Under the pieces are notes generated by a model, which was not told the DNA's origin, made no database searches, and saw only the letters and a list, made by a program, of their open reading frames with translations. A DNA stretch of 64,000 nucleotides from Entonaema liquescens (Eukaryota; Ascomycota; Sordariomycetes; Xylariales; Xylariaceae): assembly GCA_902805475.1 (NCBI GenBank), contig CADCSX010000001.1, positions 2,232,001 to 2,296,000 of the forward strand. Reading direction: 5' to 3'. Position numbers and translations under genes: made by a program. Each line of letters begins with the position of its first letter. Within the stretch, counting starts at the first letter, position 1. Positions 11,147 to 22,100 of this stretch are shown piece after piece.

Positions 11147-13996
11147 CTTGAGTCAGCGGGGGGGGAGCTCGTGATAAGACTGATGTATAGAGCCTCACGT
11201 TGTGAGATTGTACACGCGGGAATTGTTTCGCGGGGACTAGAGGCTGTACAGGTTCAACACCTATCTCCGAGCTGCTATAAATGGCTGCTTGTGAGCTATG
11301 CGAGCAAGCGTAAGAGGTTTCGTAGGCGAAGAGTACAATCTGTGTCCTTAGCTACATAAGTTGCGGCACAATTCACGACGCAGACAGCGAGACGATTGCT
11401 ACATGTGCATCGCGACTGTGGTGAGTTGCATGTCCCCCGATAGCTACTTCCTGTCTATGGAATGGCGTGACGCTTGATCGAGTTTCACCTTTACCCCAAC
11501 AAGATGATATGCATTAGTAGTGCAAAGTATATCACATTTGCGCTTGCCGCACACACAAAAGAAGCAGCTCCAAGAGGCAAGGATTTGATAGGGCAAGTCT
11601 TCTCCTTCATCCATGCGTCATCTCGTGGCAGCAGTTGTACGCCATGCCTTCCAAGCCCTGTAACACATAGCCGGATAGGATCGGGAGTAATAGGGGGATC
11701 TAAATAGTATCATAAAAGTGTCGGGTTACCTACATAGTTTGCGCACCTCTATAGAGGTACATGTATCTAGTATGTGGAGATGACATTAAAGAGTAGCGCG
11801 CCTATGAGGATGGTTACCTAATACTAGATAATTGTTGTAATAGAAGATCTACGCATATACCACCTATGGTTATCGTGCTATACAAGCCCCTAGTAGAATC
11901 TTTTAGGATGGAACTGCATGTTACGCGCTTAGAAGGTGAAAGATGCGGCTTGGAACAGCTATCTAGTAGTATGGCCGGCGGTCTCGATAGGCCTGGACTT
12001 ATGAAGCTCCTATCTTCAAGAGCTTGGATAAACCCGTTTTGCTTATCACTTTATTTGTTGATATATCGAATAAAGTGAGGTTATTCCTATCTATTGTTAC
12101 CAGTATACATCCAATTAGTAGCCGTGCTTTGCTTAACTACGAGATCGCGGCTAGGTGTTCAATATCCTCAAGTAAGCTTTAAAATAAAAAGTCTAGGCTG
12201 AACGGCCTCAGGCCAAGTATGAGTTCGCTGCTTAGTGTAGCTTACCTTCTCGAGTGGAATATCACAACTCTTCCAGCCTGCCAAACCAACCGAGCATGGA
12301 GTCGAACGAAGTTATTAAGAATTGGCCGAACACCGACGCCCATCGCTTTAGGGATGATGAGATTCAAACAAATCAAGGAAGGAGGACGCTGACAAATGCG
12401 ACTCCCAGCAACAGTACCAACGGTTGTCCAGTCCCTGCTAATCAAGCTCCTATACGGGAGGCGATTTTCGGGAAGGAAATGATACCGGGGCAGCATATGG
12501 AAGTTCTGGACGTCTTATCATATTAGGTCTAGCTGACCTGGACTAAATACTCTGGACTTATTACCATTACTAAAGAAGCAGGATAACAGGAATTATCAAG
12601 GCATATAGTTTATATATTTCGTTTGGCGCGACATATTACCTTTAAAAATCGAATACGCAAGGAGGCACTAGTTTGCAAGTCGATAATAAGAGTTCCATGC
12701 GAACTACTTCCTCATCCGAGATGGTATGGGCAGTCCTGTATTTTGATCCTCTTAATCTGTTCAGCTTGCCTACTCTGGAGTCTACGTACCTATACTAATT
12801 TAGCCCGGGGCCGTTCAGACTAAATTTCCACTGTACGGTTTAAGTGAAGATATTCGATACCCAGCCGGGATCTCAGAGTTGGATGGGGCAACCTCCCATC
12901 CTGCGCATAAACAACACCACCACGCAACTCAAGAAAATTCCATCACGAAAAAGAAAAGCTGGGCTTTTCTATTCTCTCGGAAAAATAATAGGATATTGGC
13001 AGGTCCGGATTAGGCTAAGGATAGGCCAATCGGCTCTCGTCTAGTTTGCTCTCCTTTTAGCGGTATCTGCCACTCACCGGACCTAACTACATGGCCCACA
13101 TCTTACAATACCACCTAACTCTTACCAGTAAAATGGATCTTGCGTAAGATCTTCGGCATATTTGTTATGGTGATATAAAATGCAGAATGAAGGTCTTTTC
13201 TTCGCAGCAGGCGCATTCATTCATTCAATATTGTTCCACCTGCCCCCCAAGCAGACATCATGGAGTGGTGGGAAAGCGGAAAGGTTATATGTTCAGTAAT
13301 AGGTAGGTGTTCTACTGACATTCCTTAGTTGCATTTTCCGAAGCATCTTTGAAGGCAGATACTGCGACCTGGAATCAACCGATCGAATGCGCACGACGTG
13401 ACATATCTTTGTGCATAGCAAGGATGCCGGCATGCGCGTCGCCGAGGAAGTTCTGGCATTGATACATAGGTAAGTATTCAGCCCTACGCGCTGTTTTTCA
13501 TAATCATTGATCGGTTCTGCTCCCCTTGGTACCATCCAATGTTAGGTATCTGCTTCAGCAGCTGGAGGTAATTTGTGTGTAAATAATTTTAATTATAGTA
13601 CTACTAATATTTCCTAACATGCTGTCTCTAAGTCATTATAATTTGCGTATATCTAACGCATGTCGTGTGACTCTACTCCAGTCTAAAATGATTCTCTAGT
13701 CTATCTTTTTCTGTCTTCCACCTACTTCCCCGAAGTATCCTATTTACTATTATCTCTAATTCGGCCTTGCGCTCTCTTCGGTTGTAGACATAACTACCGT
13801 CCTTGGGGACTGCCCCATGGGGCCAGTTAGGGTACAAGTTAAGGGGTTGAACTTGCCCATCTGGAGACAGAACATGTATGCATTGGGATCGCTTGGATTG
13901 CCAGGGTTCGATGTGAGAATTTGTGTGGCATACAAGCCCGAGCTGCGAAAGTTCCTCGTTAGTACTACTGCTTATCCCTACAGAAGAAAATCCCAA
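11147..13996. other. Long gene-poor stretch
   Basis: About 2.8 kb of normal to slightly AT-rich DNA with only short frames. A 76-codon frame from ATG 12296 to 12526 (+) is the most protein-like (KEMIPGQHMEVLDVLSY at its end), but I see no splice partners or family, so it is not called. A minus frame at 13673-13996 lies directly 3' of the secreted-protein gene and is more likely its 3' untranslated region. Confidence 0.4.
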
Positions 13997-14373
13997 TCAC
14001 CCGTCAGAAGCTAGTTCCTCGAACAGCTCAACCCGAAAGTTGGTAGTTCTGGTCCATCCATCGGTTGGTAAACGGAATTGTAACGCCGGATTGGCGCATG
14101 CGGTCCATTCAGTTGGCCCTGGGTTGGTGCCGGCAGGCCAATCAACTCTGCAGGTTGTATTGAGAGTGGCGCCGCTGGTTGACGAGGCATCCGGGTAAGT
14201 TACGGCAACATTGACGAAAGAGTTAACGGAATCGACTCCGTACACTCCCGGGTATGGGAAAGTAGCGCCGAGACTAGTGATCGTGAATTCGGGTGTGTCT
14301 CGGGGCTCGAGAGGGAGAGCGAGTGCGGGGAGAGAAGGGAGAGGACGGAGGTTAATATGATTTGCTTATACAT
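13997..14373 (-). pseudogene. Small secreted cysteine-containing protein, frameshifted
   Basis: From ATG 14373 the minus strand encodes a hydrophobic leader (KQIILTSVLSLLS), the usual fungal signal peptide. One base change of frame later comes an Ala-Leu-Ala-type cleavage region, then a small beta-rich domain ending at a stop at 13997. The second frame carries motifs FTITSLGATFPYPGVYG, NTTCRVDWPAG and WTACANPALQFRLPTDGW, which look like fungal secreted small proteins of the AA1-like/Alt a 1-like kind (recollection, not verified). The two frames meet at a C4 run on the minus strand (GGGG at 14327-14330), and one more C would join them. The total would be about 125 aa. It is either a recently broken gene or a homopolymer miscall. 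The role of such proteins is mostly unknown. Confidence 0.6.
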
Positions 14374-14809
14374 TTTGAAAGTAGATGGTGAGCACCTAAT
14401 ATGATGGGTACCGGTAGAATAATATTTATAGTCTTACTCGTGGGCTTTGAGTTTATTTGAGTTGGAATAATGAGATGAGAATATTGTCTATTGCTAAGAC
14501 GATGCCTTCTACTTATATTCGAGCATAAAAACCAGAGTCCTACGAAAATGATCACGATAACCCAAGCTGTCAGCACATTATCTCATTGTGGCCTCCCTAG
14601 ATCCTCTGCGATTGGCATCAGTACGTGAGCCCGTGTTGGCTGACTGCGCCTTGGAGGAAAACGCCCGAAAAAAGCGAGAAGCGGACTCAAATACGAGAAA
14701 TCTCGTGACAGTGCTGACATAAGTCGCTCACATTATCGCGGGTACATAATGTGATATCGTTACACGAGAGCGCCACATGGCCGCTGAGGTGAGGCGGCGA
14801 AGGGCGGTA
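14374..14809. other. Upstream region of the secreted-protein gene
   Basis: No supported gene. It probably contains the promoter of the minus-strand gene starting at 14373. A short hydrophobic minus frame (14352-14576) begins with GTG, not ATG, and overlaps that promoter, so it was not called. Confidence 0.4.
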
Positions 14810-15688
14810 TAGCGGACCATAGGAGCCATTTTACCAAAATCGATTTTGGCTGGCTGTAAGGGGTAATTTATCCCTAACGTACGCATAAGCCATATACATT
14901 ACGTCTACTTATGCGCTTTTCAAGTCGCATATAATAGTTAAATGGATATTTTAAGTTTAATAATAAAGAATTTAACGTTTTATATAAAATTATATATAAT
15001 TAAATTTTTTATTTAAAATTTTATTTAATTTATTTATTTAATTTATTTAATTTATTTAATTTATTTAATTTATTTAATTTATTTAATTTATTTAATTTAT
15101 TTAATTTATTTAATTTATTTAATTTATTTAATTTATTTAATTTATTTAATTTATTTAATTTATTTAATTTATTTAATTTATTTAATTTATTAAATAATAA
15201 TTAATTAAATAATTAATTAAATAATTAATTAATTTAACGTAAATAATTTATTTAATTTAATTATTTAATTTATTATTTATTTTTAATAAAATAAATAAAT
15301 ATTTAAATATATAAATTTTATACGAAAATTAAAATTTAATAAATTATATTATATATAATAAATTTATTTAATAATTTAAAAAATTATATTAAATAAATAA
15401 TATAAATTATATTATAAATTATATTATAAATAAATTTTATTATATATAATTTTATATAAAATATTTATTTAAATATAATTTTTTTAAAACGATATATTAT
15501 TTTTTTATAAAAATAATATTATTTTAATAAATAATTTATAATAATATATTTAATTAATATATATAAAATATAAATATTAATTATTAAATTTCAAATATCC
15601 GACCGATAAAATCGACTTACGCTTGACTAAATCTAGTTTAATGGCCGACCAAAATCGATTTTGGCAAAGTGGTACATATGGTCTGCCA
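14810..15688. mobile_element. Decayed inverted-repeat DNA transposon, TA-flanked
   Basis: The two ends are imperfect inverted repeats of about 45 bp: left TAGCGGACCATAGGAGCC, right (reverse complement) TGGCAGACCATATGTACC. Both then run into the same perfect palindrome CCAAAATCGATTTTGG (about 14838-14853 and 15648-15663). Both ends abut TA (14808-14809 and 15689-15690), the target duplication of Tc1/mariner-type elements. The interior (about 14930-15600) is nearly pure A/T and contains a 9-bp minisatellite, so no transposase can be read. Most likely a RIP-mutated Tc1/mariner-class element or MITE of 879 bp. The exact ends are my best alignment by eye. Confidence 0.55.
15035..15189. repeat. (TTTATTTAA)n 9-bp minisatellite
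   Basis: About 17 nearly perfect tandem copies of TTTATTTAA inside the AT-rich interior of the inverted-repeat element, followed by a less regular TAATTAAT tract. It probably expanded by slippage after AT mutation. Confidence 0.85.
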
Positions 15689-15788
15689 TAAGCGGTTCCG
15701 TTTCTCTAAAGACCGCGGGAGATCGGATCAGCCCTAATTGGCCTCATTTTTCGAATGCACCTACGCAAGGCGGTCCAGCTGAGATTCT

Positions 15789-15861
15789 GGGAGATTTCTA
15801 AAAATGTACGGGACTAACCGCTAATGGTTAGCTCCGGGGGGTTCGAATCTTCTACGTCCCT
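15789..15861 (+). other. Possible tRNA relic with B-box
   Basis: GGTTCGAATCT at 15840-15850 matches the RNA polymerase III B-box consensus at 10 of 11 positions. It is followed after 5 bases by GTCCC, which can pair with a GGGA/GGGAC near 15789 or 15810. A 6-bp hairpin CTAACC-GCTAAT-GGTTAG (15814-15831) sits where an anticodon arm would be. The T-stem has several G-U pairs, the anticodon loop length is wrong and no A-box is visible. A mutated tRNA or tRNA-derived SINE tail fits better than a working tRNA. Confidence 0.25.
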
Positions 15862-16104
15862 TACGTCACTACCATAACGAAGATAATCGCATTAAAGATT
15901 GCCAATATTTATTGTCGAGCCACTATCACTCACTTGGAACCTGCGTTATATCAATGGTACTTATGGGGTGGTATAAAGGGTCACTGATTGGCTAGTGTAC
16001 GACGTATAGATGCTAATACTAGTTGGTCTCTGACGATTGGTGTTGAGACTACTTCGGTCGTTCCGCAAGCAACGGGACTATCTTGATGAAAGGCGAACTT
16101 GCAT
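15862..16104. other. 3' flank of the PKS gene
   Basis: No gene seen. It contains the likely 3' untranslated region and polyadenylation site of the minus-strand PKS. Confidence 0.4.
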
Positions 16105-19100
16105 CTATGTTTTCGACAAATGCTCACTTTTCCCTGCGGCTAACCGTCCCAGAGCCAAGATAGTATCGTTCGCCAGGATATTAAACACGGAAACATCCGC
16201 CTCCATCTCGTTGGAGAACCAGAACCGAAGCTCTACGGCTACTAGCGAGTCGACTCCGTACGAGTGAGCCGGCCTTGTGACATCGATATCCTCCTCGGGC
16301 ACGGACAGCGCGCGTGCCAATCTCTTTGCCAGGGCGCCCGCGATAATCGCCCCCGCTTCGTTTATGCTCCCGGCTTCCCGCAAAAGCGCGCCGTAGTTTA
16401 TCTTCTCGTCCTGCCGGGCCTTGGCCCTGCCGCCGCTACCACTGTGTGCATTCATTTGTTGGAGGGCACGGAATAGGGGTTGTTTAAGATGCGGCATTAA
16501 TTCCGTGGCGTCTTGGTCTACCTTACATGACGGTCCCGCCCCGGTGATAATCTGTGTTGACCATGGAGACAATGCCGTAGCGGTACTGATGCTCGTACGA
16601 TTGAAAAGGCCACGTGTCGGGCGACTGCACGCCCAGTCGACGATGCCGAGCAAGTGCTTCTCCTGGAGGACTTGGATTTTTTCTTCATTCCAACGTTTGG
16701 AAATGGTCTCGTGCTCGGCCACGTAGCCCACGTCCTGGACGACACCGACGTCGATCGAGACGCACTGCTCACCCAGGGCCCAGCGGTGCCGCGCGAAGGC
16801 ATCTTGGAACGTCGAGGCTGCATCGTACTGGGACTGAGCGCTCGAGCCGATCATGCCGCCTGCAGAGGAGAGGATGACAAAAAAGTCCATTTTCTCGGGG
16901 AGGATTCGATGGAGGTTCCATGTCCCACTAAGCTTGGGGGCAAGGACGGCTTGCCATTCGTCTAGGGTCATGTTTTGGAGTATCCGGTCCTGATAACTGG
17001 ATTAGTTAAGCTTTTCCTTGAAGTGTGAGGTGAGCGTACCTTCAAGACCATAGAAGCCTGGATACAACCTTTGACAGGAGGCATTGTCTTGGTGACATCA
17101 TCAATTGCTCCCTTCAGGGACCCTGCATCGCTCACATCGCAACGGGGCGTCGCGACGGTAACGCCGCGCTCTGTGAGCTCTTTAATCAGGTTCTTCGCGG
17201 CTTCGGATGTCGGGCCTGAGCGTGATAGCAATATGAGGTATTTCGCATCGCGGCGCCCGAACCACGCGGCGAGGCTCCTGCCGATACCACCCAAACCGCC
17301 AATAATCACATAGCTAGCATTCGGGTCAAAATTGTATGCCGGTTCGGGGCTTGGCACTACGGGGATCTCGGCCTCAGCCTCCCAGTCAACAACGGCCTTG
17401 CCTATGTGCCTCCCCGTCTGCAAATATCGAATCGCAGACTCGAATTGACCTCTCGTGAAGATGCTCACTGGTCGCGGAGCCTGGAAGATGCCTGCTACGA
17501 GCATATCTTCCAGTTCGAGCACAATTTCACGGTAGTGAGTTGGATGGTATTGTTCGACCGACTTGGTGTTGACCACGTGGTACGACGTATTCCTGAGAAA
17601 CGGTTGCATGGGGAGGTTTTGAAAGGTATGAATATCACGCTTTCCGATCTCCACGAAACGTCCCAGGGGAGCGAGGATGCGCAGCGATTCGGAGAGCGCC
17701 TCGCCCGAGAGCGAATTCAGGACTACGTCAACCCCGCGGCCTCGGGTCACCTGCATGATTTGCTTTCCGAAGGAGAGATTGCGACTATAAAATACGCGGT
17801 CGTCAGGAATGCCGTAGTGCTCCTGCATTAACTTACGCTTCTCGGTCGAGCTGACCGTGATGAAAACATCGGCGCCGATGTGCTGTGCCAACTGGACCGC
17901 CGCTTGTCCGACCCCGCCAGCCGCCGCGTGGACTAGAATGGACTCACCTTTGCGTAAGCGGGCGACGTGGTTAAGGCTGAGGATGGTGGTAAGATAGACG
18001 GCCGGAAACACATCGGTGAAGGGGATAGAGTCTGGGATCCGAGCGGCTATGAAGGCTTTGCATCGGACGTACGTCCTGAAGCCATCTGCTCCAAGGAAGC
18101 AGACGCGATCTCCGGGTGCAAGTGTTGTGACGGCTGATCCCGTCCGTCTTACTACTCCGCAGTACTCGCAGCCCAGATGAGTACCAGCCAGCTGCCCAAG
18201 GATGACCATGACGTCGATGAAGTTGACCCCTGTCGCCTTGATCTCAACCTCAATCTCGTCATCTGGAAGGGCTTCGTCCACCGATTCGTCGCGGACAAAG
18301 CGGAAACCATCGAGCTGACCGACGCTGTACTGAAGCTCTAGCGCTTCGGTCGGCTTCTTACCAACCGCCTTAGTTTCGATTGGGAGTTGGCCTGTCTGTG
18401 AGTGTACAAAAGTATTGATCTCGCCTGCCTCAACCATCCGCGGGATTAACATAGTCCGGTTTGATTGCTGGTAATCGGGCTCCCAGTCGTCGCGAGCGAT
18501 CACTCTCGCATTCTGCCGGAACACCTTTGAGAATGCTTCGGCGGCCGTCTCCGGGTTTTCTATATCGACATTGGCGAAGCGAAGGCCTAGATATTCTTGC
18601 GCGACAGCACGGCTAAATCCGGAAGACATAGCCTTCTCCGGTTGCGGGGCATCGGCGCCGCCGCCGCTGGTCAACCAATAGACCTGACTCGAGGAGCCAA
18701 CGATGGTCTTGAGGATGGCCAAGCTCTGCTCTGTCATTGAGCTAAAAAATGGGCCTTCAAGTTCTAATAGAGCCACCAAAATGCCAATCTTGCCCGATTT
18801 AGAAGGCAGGGAGCTAGGGCTGACGATGTCACAGCTGGATACGTATTCCGAATCTTTCGTGCGCGAGACGATTTCGGAAGCTACCTCACGCTGGAGCTTG
18901 GTGTTTGCTAAGATAACCATGGTCTGACGACTGGAAGCTTGTGCCACAGACTCTTCCTCGAGGGTTGGCCTCGAGACAATGAGGCTAAGAGTATGATGAT
19001 CTTCTTCCTCGTGATCTGGAATGCAGAGCTCGATACCAGTAAAGCCTGTCTCTTTCAAACAGGTATCCCACTCCGGTTTGGAGTAGAGGGGACCTTGCTC

Positions 19101-22100
19101 GCGGTCGTCTTCTGTACCCCTCCACCACCCGGGTAGTGTTCCCCAAACGCTATCCGAGACCGTGCTCCATTTGTTTGTCGGCTCGACTAAGACTATATAG
19201 CCCCCTGGCTTGAGGAGAGAGTGAGCATTCTTTAGGGCTTCTCTAATATTAGCAGTGGCGTGGAGTACTGCAGCGGCGACTACCATGTCATATTTTCCGC
19301 TCTCAAATCCTTGTTCGGTGGGATCTTGTTCGATGTCTAGCGTCTTGAATCTTATACGATCGGCGTGGTGTGCGAGGCGGTCTGCCGCTTTCTCGAAAAA
19401 GCTCGGGGAGATGTCGGTAAAAGTGTAGCTATTGTATCTTGGAATGGCCTGGTGGTCGCCCTGCGGATAGAGCAAGGCGAGGATGGGATGTGTGGCTGTC
19501 CCGGTGCCTGCCCCTATCTCTAGTATATCCATATTTGGATTCTTATGGGCCACGAGTTTTACGAAGGCCGCTGCCCGCTTGCCTGTGACAACAAATGTGT
19601 CATCGGAGTAGATGTCATTTGCTAGGTCTTGGTTGAAGAGTAAATCCAACGGATCTACCTCACTCCGGACGATCTGGGGCAGTTGAGAGCAGAATGTGTG
19701 CAAAGCCCTCTCAACCCGTCCCTTCGCGACGAACCCAGCCAGGAATCCATCTCTATTCTCTGGCGAGAAATTCTCTTTCCAGGGAGAATGAAGAAGTGGG
19801 TTATCGCCACCGAGCCCTCCCAAATGGCGTTGCATCCAGCTCTGGTACTTCTGGAGATGTTGCTTCGGGTTCTTAAAACCGTTCTGGGTCAGCTCTTGGA
19901 GTGCCTTGGTTATATAGTACAAGCACACCATCTTCTTCGCAGGATCCCAATCAAGGCGCGTCCCCACTTCCTCGATGCAGTACTCTTTCGTCTCCAATGG
20001 ACCAAGTAGCTCGACGTCCGGTTTCCACTCCAGGCCATAGAATAGATCACATCTTTCCGACGGCTCATAACTCTGCTTTGAGAGCATGGTCACTCGGTAG
20101 CCCTTGGCAGTGAGAACTGGTTCCCCTGTCTCCACGGAGAGGGCAGTGATGGAGGCGTCGAGGTCACGGACCGCGAAGCGAGTCGCGTTCGCACCCACTC
20201 GAATCTTGGCGTCTGGAGATCTGAAAAGAAGCTCGTTGGATATCCATATCTCTTGAAACTGCGTCGGAGCGTGTAGCGGCCCTAGTTCGCTTCCACCTTT
20301 GGTGATCATGAGCGACATTGTCTGTAACACGCCGTCAAGTGTTGTAGGATGTATCACATGAGCCTCAACTACTTGTCTTTCCGACAGTTTCGTCATCCAC
20401 TCATCCAATATTATAGTTGCGATAGAGTATCGTCCAGCCGGGTCGTATGAAATATCTGACAGCGTTTGGAATGTAGGGCCGAATTCGAAGCCAATCTGCT
20501 TGCTCATTTGGTACACACGCTCCTTGCTTGCCTTTGCGGGACAATTTTTGATTATGTCCTGCATTGTAGATTGTAAAGATTCCCTTGTTCTTCGCATATC
20601 TTCTTCGACGTCATATACGCCACTGGACTTCTCGACGTATTCTGTGGTGATAAGGCCTGTGCAGATATCCGTCCATTCATTATCGGCGTACGAAGACAGG
20701 CAGAACTCCCTGCATTCGATCGTGGCGATTCCTGTCGTGCGGCTATTCTTCTGCTTTTGCATGTAAAGCTGGACCTCGACACCGTCAGCCTCAGACGGGA
20801 TCATGAGCGCGTTATGGATCGTAACGTCTCGGAAACGGTACCCCCTAACAACGAGCTCGGGATTAGCGATGAACCTCGCAGCCTCAATGACCATAGACAA
20901 CATTCCAGCGCCTGGATAGAGCAACGCGCCATTAAGCTATATTCATGTGAGTATAAAATATTTGAAAGTATCTGCGTGGAACGCTTACCTGATGGTCATT
21001 TAGCCAAGGGAGATCCCTACTCCTAATCGTATGCCTCCATCTGGGCTTCGATGGGTTCCAATCGGTGACGGGAAGGCCCAACAACTCGTGTCTGGGTTTG
21101 GTACGTTGCCTCTGATTCCTAGAGAGTCTACTCTCCAACCAGAACCTCTGAGAATGATTAAAAGGGTACTTTGGTAAGTCTGGTATCATCCGAGCCGGCT
21201 TGCTCGCTGGCCCATACGTGTTGACTGCCTGAATGTTGATTAGGCACCCCGCCACGAAAAGCCTTCCTGCCAAATCCATAAGTGATTCCGCAGTATCTAC
21301 TCCGCGTCGAAGAGTAGTATCGTATTGTACAGTGCCCCCTATGTTGGACCACGTATCTCTAACTGGTTTCTGCATGGCAGGATGCGGACCAACTTCAATG
21401 CAGTAGTTGGCCTGACCGTCGAGAGAGATATCAGGAGAAGCCGAATGTAGCTGGGTCACTGCTTCTGCAAACCTTACCCGTGAAATTAAATTCTTCACCC
21501 AATATTCCGGCTGCGAGAGCTGGTCCAAGGAGGCTGCATTGCCTGTCACAGATGACACAAAGAGTGGGCCGTGTCTTATTTTTTCCTTCGTTGAGCTCTG
21601 TGGTCGATGTATTGACTGAAGATGAACGAGGTATTCGTCTGCTATTGCTTCCATATGGGTTGAGTGGTAGGCAACTGGGACTGCTAATTTCTTAGCAAAG
21701 ATCCCGTCGATATCGAAACGCTCCTTGAGGAAGTCGATTGCTGCTTCTGACCCCGTCAATGTGAGATTGGATGGGCTGTTCTCGCATCCAATATCCACAT
21801 CGCCCTCTCGCCCACTTCGTACAAGCTCTTCCAAGTATGGATGAAGTCGCGCTTCGGACAGCTGTACAGACATCATAGCGCCGCGACCGTTTGGGTCTAC
21901 GGACCTAGCGGCAAGTTTCGCAGCCAGCGTTCCGCGGAAGTAGGCAATTGCCCAAGCTGCCTCTCTATCAATCGCACCGGCGCAGTATGCTGCGGCGATC
22001 TCACCGGACGAGTGACCAACCACGCCTTCGGGATGCACGTTCCAGGATGCAAGAAGTTCGACTAATGCAACCTGTAGAGCTGTGCAAACCGGTTGAGCCA

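Noticed and set aside
12296..12526. 76-codon plus frame
   Set aside because: ATG start and plausible composition but no family, no exons to join and no conserved context; left uncalled.
14352..14576. Hydrophobic 74-codon minus frame
   Set aside because: Starts at GTG, overlaps the promoter and leader of the secreted-protein gene in another frame; no support.
15035..15189. CRISPR-like regular repeat
   Set aside because: Direct 9-bp tandem units with no spacers; a minisatellite in eukaryotic DNA.
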